Source of the DNA: Penelope pileata
Taxonomy: Eukaryota > Chordata > Aves > Galliformes > Cracidae
DNA length: 64,000 nt
Direction of reading: 5' to 3'
Assembly (NCBI GenBank): GCA_013396635.1
Contig: WBMW01005750.1
Span: forward strand, 37,035-101,034
In this document: piece by piece, positions 1 to 11,990 of the stretch
Layout: each line of letters starts with the position of its first letter
Numbering within the stretch: the first letter of the stretch is position 1
Notes under the pieces: generated by a model
What the model saw: only the letters and a program-made list of their open reading frames with translations
The model's database searches: none
What the model was told of the DNA's origin: nothing
Position numbers and translations under genes: made by a program

Positions 1-3000
1 ACAAAATGGATACACAGATGTCCACTCTCTTTGAATATTCTTTTAAGTAAAAGGGTAATATTTTCATTTTATATACATTTCAGTATTATTCCCCAGAGAA
101 AAATCACACTTGCTAGAAGACTGAGTAAGGAATCAGAAATCATTCATAAAATTCAGTCACTAAACATCGTGAAGTCAAAAAAGAAAAAGTGAAACAAACC
201 ACAAAAAATTTGCCCTACTTTCATTCCTGCCTCCTTACAGAAAAGAATTGCAGCCACTAGCTCACTGCTGGCAATCTCAGATTGGGATTCTTTTCAGCTC
301 CAGTCTAAGCTGCAAACTATCTTGACTAGTATTCCTCCAGATGAGGGATAAAAGGCTCCACATAAGTCCTCACTGAAAGAAAGTCACAGACATTCTCTCA
401 GTGAGAATCTGACATCTCTATGAGCCATCATCAATATATATCAGCTGTACATTCCCAAATATTTTTTAAAAAATATTTGTGTGTGTGTTTCATCTCTTAT
501 TAAGAGAGGGGAAAAGGTCTGAGAGAGGAGGTCTTTGCTCTCCACATGAGTTCAAGTTGATGATAGTCTGCAATATCCCTACATGAGCATCTAGGACAAA
601 GTCAATGCACAGTGTGTCTGAGACCAGGACCTTGAGACTTCATCTGTCAGCCATGTACAAAGGAGCCAGCGGTCGTAAGGCAGGACTAGCAAAGGTTCCA
701 AGACAGCTCAACGCTTTCTTAAAGCTGATGATTTCAAGGCTCTTTTTTTATTTCTGTGAGTCCTGCCAGCACAGGGAAAGGTTACTGGTACTTATGGATC
801 ATCACGCACATGCCTCTCTTCATGTGGATGTTTCTGCTTCATCAGAGCAGATGCATTAAACCACCTCCTTCTCTGACAGCACCTAGCCCAGGCACTGGGC
901 CTGCCAGGCCAAAGAAGTTCTTCTTGGTTATGGGAATCTGCATTAACAAATAGCCATTGAATGCTATCCTGGAGCTGTAAGCAACCTGTCAAGACAGGAA
1001 GAAGTCAGTAAACAAAAGATACAGCCGGAATCCAAATTCGCATCCCTATAATGGCTCCTGCACACTGAGAACCTCTCCTTTGAACATTGCCTCCCTGATG
1101 GGACGGCATTACATTTTGCCTACAGTGAGATAACCTGGAGGAAATTGTTTAGAAGTGTTTGTTTGCTTGCTGCTGTTCTCCTTCTTTCTCTCACATTTTT
1201 TCATGTGCTTTGTTTAATCTTTAGGAAGCATTTGTGCGGCTGTGAAGATGATTGAAGCATCATTTTCTCAATCTTTCCCCAGATCTCTTCTTTGTGCTGT
1301 ATATCATCCTTTCTTCCCATGACTCTTTCTTTTGTGACAAAAAGCACTGCTAATTGTATAGATTAGCTTCAAATCCAGGATCAAAGGTTTAGCATTTCGA
1401 TTTTCTGCTCTTCAGGCATTTTATTTTCTTTCTCTCATTATGGGAAATTTGCAAAACTGCTCTCTACAGAATTGAATTGATTTTCCTCTGAAAGTTGAGG
1501 AAAAAGGCTAACTGTGGAAGGGGAATATTCTTACTTGATGTTATCTGGTATTTTGGCAGGTATATATTTTGCATTATATCATCAAAAGGCAGTGTGATGG
1601 TTTTCAAGAGTGTTTACAGAACACCTACTGATGGCAGCCACACTGCAGAGAGAGAGGAAATGCTGCCACTGCATCATTTTTACCTTTCCTGAGAGTGATA
1701 AAACTGAATCAACTCTTGGCATACAGACTGTTTATATACTGTTTGCTAAGTTAAACGAATAGACATTATGTATTCCTGGTCTATGAAAAAATTTAGAGTG
1801 GACAGCTAGCATTTTGAAAAGATTATTTTGGGCTTTTTGAAAAGAATTTTTAGACTTCAACTGGCATGAGAGACTTCCATTTCAAACATCAATAAAGGAT
1901 GGCATTTGTGAGACTGCCATGCTGCGGAGGGCTGCAAGGAGTCAGAGCTCTCTGCAATTCTGAAACAAATTCAGCCCTATGTTCTCATCTGTAATCAGAT
2001 AAAACAAACAAACAAAAAAAGGTTGGGTGGGGAAAGCGTTCGTATTTTAGACCTTGCTTTACTTGTCTTTTGCCTTTGAAAATAGTTTTCTCCTTTGAAT
2101 CAGTTTTGGCAGTCAAATTTTGCAAAATTTGTTGCATGCGATTTGAACAACCACTATACCTTGACATGTTGGGTTAAAATCACTCCAGGTGTGCAGAGTT
2201 ACACTGACAGTCAACCTATGAAGTGAAAACTGTATACATGAAAGTAGGTATTACTAATGTGCTTGAAACTATTCCACCAGAGTAAAGAAATTAATAACTT
2301 GGGGGTGGTGAAGATGAAGCTATATGCAAGCACAGCTTTCCACAGCATAGTGTTGGAGTTATTTTTCTTATGTACAATCATTACAGAGCTTTCCTTTCGC
2401 TTAGCAGTAGACAATCAAAAAAATGCAAAAATGGCAGATGACTAAAGCATGCTTAATGACAAACAACATACAGTTTTCTCAGTGTCTGCATTAGCTAATG
2501 AAAATAGAAGCCGAAAGAACCAGAAGCAGATCCATTACGCAGTTTGCTTTTATGTAAGTGGGCTTTATTTGTGTTTAAGCTTACAGATAAACAGTTCATG
2601 ATTCAAGAAACTGCCTGTATGTACAGTCTGTTGATGTGATATATTTTGTTTCTCGAAAGCTTTTCAAGATAAAAAAAAAAATAATTACCCTTTCTATATC
2701 TACAACATTTTATCATCAAAAATAATGGGAGTGCAGAATTATGGTTTACTCTCCCACGCACCAAAGAAAATTGTATGTCATTCCTGCATTCTGATTGGCT
2801 GATGATTGCAAGAGATGGATATATTTTCTTTGTTATTTCTTCTTTGTTTCTTGCCTTTATGTCCTCGTTCCTTAGTTTTCCTGCTTGTCCATCTATACTC
2901 TCTACTGCAAATTTATACCAAATATGCTTGATCACATTCTTACTATTATTATTTCTGTTGTCACAAAGACTTAAAAATATGAATATCTTTTTCTACTTTG

Positions 3001-6000
3001 GATTTTTGAGGTAGGAAGAAGAAAGGGAATTGAACAAACACACAACATTAAAGCAATAAAATACAAAGTGGATTTCCTCTACATTTCAAGCTAATTATTT
3101 TTCCCACTTAGGTTACACACAACTGAGAAACATTTAAAGGGATGCAAATAAGAAGATGGTTAATATCCAACCTATAGCTTCATTTGCCACTCTTCAAGCA
3201 GAAGATCACGCTTCCCCCTCAACCACCACTTTCAAGTTTTATAGCTTAGTGTAACCATTTTAATTGTTTTTTTTCTGCAAGGCATGAAGATAAACGATGC
3301 ATGAATCAATACATGAATGAATCAGCCTCTGGTCTAGCTTACTGATGTACTCATCATTTATATCCTTGCATAATTTACAGAAATTGAAACTGTAGCTAGG
3401 CTTTGCATTCAGCTGAATGAGGCTTGTTTACACAGTCCAATAGGGTTTCATATTCCAGAAAAACTAATTCTGTAGGGATTGCTCAGGCATGATGAAAACA
3501 TCTTAAGCTTTGTGCTAAAATAGATGCAGTTAAGTACCTAAGTGTCCCAGTACTTCTAGGTAAGTTTTAATGAGAACACTGATATCTTGGCTTTGCCACA
3601 CACGGTCTCACGTAATTTAGGGGGAGTTTGGGCTTCCTGCGCAAAACATGTTTGGACCCCAAATTCAGTAGGCTGAAGCATCAGCCTTTGGCTGTAAGAA
3701 AGACTGAGATTTATCTCAGTAAACTGTAGTTGCTTGAAAGTTAGGCATGTAATCTAATTTGTTTGTCCAAGTTCCTGTAACAGATTGAGATACTTCCCTT
3801 GCCACCCAGTTGTTCCTCACATAACCAGGATTCACCTTCAGGGACTACCACCTCTCAACTGGCTGACCTTTGGATCTCAGTCTCAATTGTCCACTTTCAC
3901 CAACCTTAACAAGAACAAGATCTGAGACCACAAAAAGCAAGTCATGCAACTATTCCCAACATTTTTAGAAAAATCCCCTTACTATCAGCATGTTTTCTTC
4001 TGTTTTCTGTACCCAATCTCATCATATATCACAAGGATGAGGACTAATGGGGACAAAATCCCTGCCCGGTTCCTTCAGAGCTCTTCTTGAGCAATAGTGT
4101 TTTTCCTCCATTCTCTCCACTTTCACACAAACACACCCCACCATTCCCTTAGTCATCAATGGAAATGGTGGGGGGTTGTGGACTCTGCAGACTGCCTCCA
4201 CAGACTCTTTGTTTGAAGTGTTTGAGTTTCACAGTGACAACTACAAAACAGAAACCGTCTATATGCTAAGAAAGAATTTTTATTTTTTTTTTGGAAGAGT
4301 AATATCACTTTTGCTGTGACTGTCAAAGGGGATTTCACAGCCATCCAGATTACATCTCACCCCTGCAGCTGATATCAGAGCAACCTTTGGAGCTTGAGTA
4401 AAATAAGACTCGGGGAGACACATTACTCAGTTTTATACAGAAAAGGAACAAAAAATGTATTTTCAGAACCAGCCTTGAGCTGCACATCAAATAACATCTG
4501 TATTTAAAAAGAAGCATAAGGTCATGATGTTAATGAGTTATTGTTATTTCCTAGAGGCACAGACAAAGTGTTTGGTTTTGTGCAAATCAGAAATTTCAGA
4601 CCAGCCCTGTCCCATTAGCACAGCACATCAAACACTACAAGCTGATTTTTGGTTCAGCTGAAGACTAAGGATTTACACTACTAACAGCAGCCACGCATCT
4701 GGTCACGTACAGTCAGGAAATGAGTAACTCTGCATGAACCGAAGAGAGCGAGGGTGCAATAAAAACATATCCTGCAAAGGGATCTGTGAGGGGAAATGGG
4801 AGGAGAGCTCCACTTTCAGGAGCAGAACAAAGCCTGCCTCACTCCAGACCCCACTTTTCTGCAAAATACAACACAGGAAAGGCCCTGAGATCCAAATCAC
4901 CAGGGAGATGTTTCAGTCTGTGTAAGGGTCAGCACCCAGGGTGCTGAGAGGGCACCAAGAGATGCTTCTTGTCCGAAGAGGCCTGGCCTCCCAGCAGAGC
5001 CTGATCCTGGGCCACAAGATGAAAGCTTTTGGCTCATCCATCACCCAAACACCTACAGCAGTGGAGCAGTCAAGGCTGTGTCCACTTCTGCAGTAGGAAT
5101 CTTTATGTTTTCTTTGACTATGCCACGTGCAGTTTGGGCATTTGTTTCTGTAACCACTGTTTTTAGAAGCAGAGTTAAAATATAAACAGGCCCAGAAGGG
5201 CTGGGAGAGGATACAAGTGTGTGTGTTGTCTTGATATTCCTGATATTCCCAAAGCAAAACACAGAAAAAGAAGTTGTGAGACTTTTTTTAACACATTATA
5301 ATGAAGTTAGAAAGAGCCTAAATTATTTTTGGGGGGTTTTGTTTTGCCCTCAGGCACTTCATTGTTGCCCACCTCAGGCAGAAAAAAGCTTCACTGACGT
5401 GACTGAAAAGTATGTTTTCAGTAGGAAAAGCAAGACAAATCAGTCACTGAGTGGGATGAGTAGTAAATGCACCTACCCTTGCTTGAAGAGCTTCGCATGG
5501 TGACATTTTGGTGACTTTGGCTGTTTTGGTGACAGGGTACATCTACTGATACCGCGAAGGTGCCCTTCCTGTTTGCAGAGAGATGAACACATTGTAAGAC
5601 ATGTGTCTTGTTGATATCATGGCCAGCTGCTGTCTTGCTTTATCTGATTAATATTTTATCGATTTTTCATATAAACAGCATATCTATTCCCATAGTAATT
5701 ACAATCAGAAGCATTCTATTGTGTGGATATCTGCACTGTGTTGTGACACCTGGCCTAGATAGTATACATGAACATGTTTTATTCATACATTTTGAGACCT
5801 AGAACTAGAATTAAAGTAATTAGCCATGACAGAGGAGCAATAAATCAGATGATAAACAAACACAGTGAAACATAAAATAGATTATTTCTTCTCTTACATC
5901 ACCAATAAATGGCAAAAAACTTCAGTGTGTTTGGCAGTGTTCCACTTAGTTTCCTGCAAGCCTGTGTGAAACGAGAGGGGTATTTTGTAATAATGTAGGT

Positions 6001-9000
6001 ATACTACACCTAAAAATAAATACAGCTTGATCTCACCTTCACCTAGGAGAAAATGAGAGCAAAGCTAAACTTGCATCTTCAGAGGGATGCCGACAGATTG
6101 CTGAACACATGCAGACAGGAGAGGTGTTTGGGCCACTCTGGCTAATGGTGCTATTTGTGGAGCTGATTCAAAGTGCTCCAAGTCAATAACCACCTAATTG
6201 GCCTCGGCAGGCTTCAGATCTCTGCTTCTTGTGACAAAGGTAAGAATCTGCTCAAATTTATCTGAGAATTTCAAGTTTGCCCGTAAGTTACAGCAAAGCA
6301 AGCGGTATAGCCTGCATTTTCTTATCAGTTATTGCAATTTCTTATTGTCAACAGACGAGGTGGGATGTTGTTCCTCAGATATGGATGAGATGCATGCCTC
6401 TTTTTAAGAAATCAAAAATCAGAGCAGAATTAAGTGCTTGAAGACTCCTGACAGGAAAAGACAAAAGGAGATAATAAACATTGCACACTGCAGCAAAAAC
6501 GAACTGTGAATATTGAAAGCAGGTATCTATTGTAACTGTGAGAGACATCCTTGAAATAACTTTCAAGAGGCTCAGCCTTGCAACTGAATCAATGGCCCAC
6601 TTTCCCACTTTCTTTAGGTCCCTGGATAAATATTTTAAATACACCCTGGATTTTCACATTTGGATTTAGCCTCTGCATGTGACCATGCCTGTCGGGTGAT
6701 CCAACCAGCTGATGCTACCTGCTCTCCCAAGGGAAGCCAACGTCTGTCTGGCTGATGGATCAGGAGGAAACCTGCCAAGCTGTACAGGGAGTTTCTCATC
6801 TTGGAGGTTCATGTACGAGAAACAGGAAGAGCAAACTGGAGTTGTGAAATGCAGCACCAGGGAGAAGAGCAGTGCTGGGGCAGAAACCTTGCTTTGCCTC
6901 ACCACTCCACATCATGCTGCAGCAGGAAGAGGGCAACGGTGCCCCCAGTGTCCCTTGTTCTCCATGCAAAGCACAACAGAGGGTGGTGATCAGACCTAGC
7001 CTTGCTGACGTTGCACCAGCATGGATATGGAGCCAACACATGGCCAGGGCACTGAAAAGGAGGTTTAAAATCTGCTCCAACTGTTTCCCAGCAGGTGTTT
7101 ACTTCCTCCCAGCTGACAGGCATGACTTACTGTACAAACATTCTCGCCCCTTTGAGGACAAAGTCAAACAAGCAAACCTTCAGCAGCAATTTAAGTTTGT
7201 GTGACTTTGCTCTCAGACACATTAAGAGCAATTATATGGCAAGTAACTGCCTTTCAGCTGGGAGGTGGCAACAAAGAGCTGGGAGTTCAAAGACAAGCCA
7301 GAGTCATTTATTCAGTTATGATAATAACCATGGTGTAAATTACAACAGACTGTGAAACAGAATTGCTATTAGATGTAACAACAGATGGGTAATTGTTCCC
7401 AAATCCTTACAATACTGAAGTGTTTACCTCAATGATTTCAGCCCCATGTGAAGTGATTGGGCTTGGGCTTGTAGCCTCCTGTGTGGATTCACATGTGAGA
7501 GTGGAAAGCAGAGACCTCCCTGAGCAATGGCACTAGTGGGTCAGAGCATTACCCCCTGCCTTTCTGGTCCTGCTTTGTGGGGGGTACCCAGCCCCACAGC
7601 AGCTCCTCTGGCCTCATGAATGCTGAGTCCCACCTACAGCATCACAGGGAAGAGGGTTGGAGATAGCTGTAAAAAAGATATTGCAGACTTAAAAGCAGGA
7701 AAGAAACAGAAAATGAGAGGAAGGAAATGTTGTCCAGAAGGAACAACAACAAGATGTGCTGGAGGGGAGAAGTTCCCCTCCTGGCAGCCCCACATCCCTT
7801 CCCACGAGTCAGGATGAATAAAGGGCTGCACTGTGCCGAGATGGATGGGCAGCTGTATGGCATGAGGTGCTACACCTGGACGAGACAAAACCAAGGCCCC
7901 GATTACTATGTCCACTCATCAAAGTTCTTATTTTTACTTCCAAAGAACAGAATATGACACTTAGTTTCCTGATTTAAACCAGGTCATTAATTCATTTTCT
8001 CTTTCAGTGTAAGTACTGTTTTCCTTTGTTGTGGCATTCAGTGCTGCTGGGTGCCCTAGCATGCTACACTGTTGTCTTCCCTGACAGAAGTCATGGTAAG
8101 GGGAAATAATTTTATCTAAAACATTTTTTTCAATAATATTCTGGTTGAAAATCCCTCTACACCCTTACAGCTCTACAACCTATATCTCAGCTTCAGTTCT
8201 GCCCCAAAACTTCCTGTAATCTCTCCAGTGAAGTTTCACTACACACAAATCAGACAAAGAAAAGCTTTCATTGATGTGAAATACAACTAAGAGAGCATTT
8301 CCCAGGTTACATGTCCTGATTAAATGTATTTTGCTCCCAAATTTCCAGTATGATTTGGATTTTTGTGTGTTATTCTGTAGAAAAAATAGTTGTTACTCAA
8401 GACCAATCTGCATTATGCTTTCAAAACCATCACGGTGTTGGAGAGAACCTGGACTATCAACATCAGAACCAGAGAAAGCTTTTGTTTTGGCCACTAGGAC
8501 CTATAGAGCAGCCATCCAACTCCCTGAGAGAAAATACAGGAAAGCACATGTATGCATTGGATTGAGAACAACCAGTTCCACTTTACAGCAGCTGTTACAA
8601 GCCTGGTGTTCTTAGCCAAATACCTGATATGTTATTACATATTTATTAACCACCAATTTATAGGCTATGTCTTTAGCTGGTGCATGCCTGGACTGCTCTG
8701 CTGAGGTTGCTTCTTTGTATTACACAATTTGCAGTTTGACCATAGCATACTTCATATAACTTATCACTCTCATATTCATAAATTGAGTATTTTAGACAGA
8801 TAAAAGTATTCTTTAACATTTTGACTGGAAAGCAGAACACTATCTATCTTCTTTTGAAATGTGTGTGAAAATGGCAGGGACAGAGGACAGATAGTGAGCG
8901 AAGAGGAATAATAGCGTTTTATTTTCTTGCATCCATGCATAACTGATCCAAAGATTTTAGAGTAGAGAACGTAAAGTACTGCTCACCACTGACAAAAGAA

Positions 9001-9098
9001 CCAGGTGTTACCTGACAAAAAGTAATTGGTTCAGAGTTGCAGAAACAAGATGTATCAAATGTCCTTAGGTTTTCCTCTGTGAAATTAAACACTTCTCA
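1..9098. other. Intergenic, no gene recognised
   Basis: AT-rich single-copy-looking DNA. Open frames of 60-114 codons occur on both strands, especially in the GC-richer patch at 6.7-7.2 kb, but they overlap one another in opposite frames and resemble no protein I know. Apart from the palindrome at 456-479 I see no repeat or RNA gene. Confidence 0.6.
456..479. repeat. Perfect 24-bp palindrome next to a short GT run
   Basis: The half-site CAAATATTTTTT is followed immediately by its exact inverted complement, with no spacer, and the right arm runs directly into (GT)5. Confidence 0.95.
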
Positions 9099-9101
9099 TA
9101 G

Positions 9102-9281
9102 AATACTGAGGTTGCCAAATTCACAGAACAACTCATTGAAGAAGAAGTTTTTGAACCAAAAGGCCACAGTGCTCTGTCTGAGGTCATCAACAGCCGTATC
9201 ACCCAGTATACCCCATACAGGAATAAGCCAGTCACCATATATGAGTCAGTCATGGGTGACTTTGCTTGGCACTTTAGATAA
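9102..9281 (+). pseudogene. Unidentified coding-like block of 59 codons (terminal exon or pseudogene remnant)
   Basis: I do not recognise the protein. After a TAG at 9099-9101, which could equally be read as a splice acceptor (TTCTCATAG|AATACTGAG), 59 codons run open to TAA at 9279-9281. The predicted peptide looks protein-like (for example KFTEQLIEEEVFEPKG at codons 6-21 and TQYTPYRNKPVTIYESV further on). Third positions are C/G-rich in the central part (GTC ATC AAC AGC CGT ATC ACC CAG), unlike the AT-rich surroundings. AATAAA lies at 9339-9344, 58 bases beyond the stop. No matching upstream exon, start codon or promoter was found. It could be the last exon of an unrecognised gene, a processed-gene fragment, or chance; an open run of this length is not rare by chance. 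The type label is a best fit only. Confidence 0.3.
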
Positions 9282-9344
9282 TTTTCACAGACTTCACAGT
9301 TAGGACCTGTGGATCCAATTGCTAGTACATCTTAGCTGAATAAA

Positions 9345-11094
9345 GTTTGCAAACCAGACCTTGATGGGCCTGATTGACCAGCCCCTTATGTCACCCGCGT
9401 GCTAATGAAACTCCACCAGCGCTGCTGGAGTTCCACAACATGAAGTTGTGCATGGAGGTACTTGGAGGGGCTGCCAGGCTCCCTGGTTCCCACCAGGTCC
9501 CCACAGAAAGGCACTGAGTGGGAATCCTAAGCAACAGGGCTGACTGTGCTCCAAACAAAAGCAAAAGAAGAAAAATAATAATGCAACTGAAATTGGTTTT
9601 AAAATGCATGTCATTACATGCAAATTTAGTCATGATATTTTTTCCCAGAGTACTCAAATGTGGATAAATCACAGAAACCATAGCACTCCTTCCCCTCGCA
9701 GAGCTGTCAAATTACTTGTCAAAAATCACAGTGGTCAGATGAGTCCATTTGCAGCCCTATGCACACTGTTTTACCTGCCACTTTTGGATTGCACCATTAG
9801 CTCAGACAGGCTGCGTGAGAAAAGGGGCCTGAAAGCATCCCTGGGCTTTGCACCAGGCCAATGATTTGATAGCTTTCTAGTCATGCCAGTGCATGCTGAA
9901 ATGTTTTGTCTCTTCTTTGAAACAAACCTCATCATCATCAGAGAGCCTATAAATTCCATCAATCTGAAATAATATTTAACGATCAGCTACAAAATTTGTT
10001 TGGTTACAAACCAAACACCAAGTTGATTTGCAGAAGAATGTAAGTGGTGTGAACAGTCACCTCTGCGGCTCCTGTTCCCACTTGCTCTCCAGCTTTGGCA
10101 ACAGCATCAATATGAATTCCTTCACGTTCCCATTCGCAGGGTGATAACAGCGCTAATGACAGCAGTGCTGACAAGGCAGCGCCATTTATCAGTCTCTGGC
10201 CTGACCTTACCAGGAGCTCAGCTGCAGATGATGCACCAGGTGTCACAGGGTGCTGTCATCTGCCCCGGGGGCTGCCAGCTCCAGGCCCCTACAGCCCCCC
10301 TGATGCTCTCCAGAGAGGCAGAGCACTTTCCATGCGTCAGGCACATAATTTCAGGCTGGACATAGGTCACCTGAGTGTGACGCACAGTGCTAAAAGCCCC
10401 GAAACTGTGCCTCCAGTGTCATTGCAGCCTTCTCAAGTTCCACCTGGTCTTCTCCTTCCCAGTGTGGGAAATCCTCCTTCCTTGAGTAGCAGCAGGAAAC
10501 CGAGCCCTCTGCTGCTGCTTACATGATCCTGTGCTTTGCAGAACAAAGGAACACGCACCAAATGCAGCCCCCAGGGATGTGTGTAGTATAAATTAAAGCA
10601 AAATAAAAAATGCAGATGGAGCTACTAGTGCTATCAACATCACTTGCTTCTTCTGATCTTAAAACCCTGCTTTTCACTTGTTTATCATTTTGTCAGATTT
10701 GTGGAGGGGGAAGTTTCCAACCCAGGTGTCTCTCTTTGGCTGAATCTTTTATTTAATTATTTTACAGAGTTTCAGCAAAGTGGCTCAGCCATTTCCAGGA
10801 ATTAAACTGGGGGCAGGGGAAGGAGAGGGAAATGTTGTCAAGGCAACAGTAATCCCATTATTTTCTAACTTCTGAATGCCTGAATAGGCAACCTTTATCT
10901 TCTTTTTGTGCCATTTTTGTACATAATAATAACATCATTGACAATTATTCTCATCAGCTTTAAGAAAAGAGCAAGCAGGGGTAGCAAAGGGACAGTAAGA
11001 CATGCTTTTGAAAACAAAAAAAACAGGTAACTGGACTGTTGATTGCTGGATCTCCTGCTGCTGTGTTGAAAACAGGCTTTTGGGGCTCAACTGC
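9345..11094. other. Intergenic, nothing identified
   Basis: Moderately GC-rich around 10.0-10.5 kb, with overlapping open frames of up to 96 codons on both strands that look like composition effects. No mobile element was recognised. Confidence 0.55.
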
Positions 11095-11460
11095 TCTGCT
11101 AGCAATGTCTCTTCAAATCGCCCTCCATCCGGACAAGATCACGAAGCTCATTTCCTCATCTTGAAGTGCAATTGACAGCCTCCACGTGCACTGCTATTGA
11201 AATCGTTGAGCATGTGTTAGTGTTCAGCAATCGTTTCCCTTCAGATTTTATGGCTCATTGTCATTTTTCCCACAACAAAATGTTTTAATGAGGAGGAAGG
11301 CTCTGCTTTATGGTGTGGGGAAGGTCCCTGGGGAGACAATTTTAATTTCTGCATGATGGGGGAGACTTTTAAATCATATTGCATCAGTTACGATTTGTCA
11401 GATAAAATGTGTTCTTACCATAAACTAAGCCTACAGCACATTTGTAAAGCTCACTAAATA
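11095..11460. promoter_or_regulatory. Candidate conserved non-coding element
   Basis: This block retains several CpGs (AATCGCCC, ATCCGGAC, ATCACGAAG, CCACGTGC, AATCGTTG, CAATCGTTT), has a perfect E-box CACGTG at 11183-11188, and carries balanced AT-rich homeodomain-like stretches (TTTTAATGAGG, TTTTAATTTC). It has no open frame or repeat signature. The call rests on texture only; conservation cannot be tested here. Confidence 0.25.
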
Positions 11461-11848
11461 AAAGAAAAAAATGGAAAAAAACTATTGGCCTGTCAGCAGT
11501 CCTATTGGCTTTACATACTTTTCTTTTCCTCCTCTAGAGCAAGAGAAAATGGTCAAAAATTCAGATTATTTTTTGCAATGAAAAGAAATACAGTTCTATC
11601 AATATCAGCAGAATATACAGGAATCTAGATCATGGATTGTTTCAGTAAAAAAAAAGAACAGTGGAATGTGAAAGTCACACTTGAATAGATCATTTTATCT
11701 TTCCATTGAGAAAACAGTTTATTTCCAAATTTATTTTACGATTTTACATTTTTCTGTTGTTTTCTTTCAAGTCTTTTCTGGTATTTTTAACTGTTGCTCT
11801 GTGTTTTTATATTTTTGTACTATAAGAGATGGAGGCAACATTTCCTAG

Positions 11849-11990
11849 CAAATAGACCACTGGGCTACAGCTAACAAGATCTAAATTCTACTTGGGGCTC
11901 TGCCACTGCATTTCTGGCCTGTGTGACATAATTTTATTTTTGTTTCTCTGTTTCCCAGCCCATGAAATGAGAATGATAGGTGATCTCACT
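11849..11990 (+). mobile_element. MIR SINE relic
   Basis: It matches the MIR core in order: a CACTGGGCTAC segment, GGGGCTCTGCCACT, CCTGTGTGACA, then GTTTCTCTGTTTCCCAGCCC and ATGAAATGAGAATGATAGG, corresponding to the MIR blocks CTCTGCCACT, TGTGTGACC, CTCAGTTTCCTCATC and AAATGGGGATAATA. It is strongly diverged, as expected of MIRs in birds. Confidence 0.72.
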
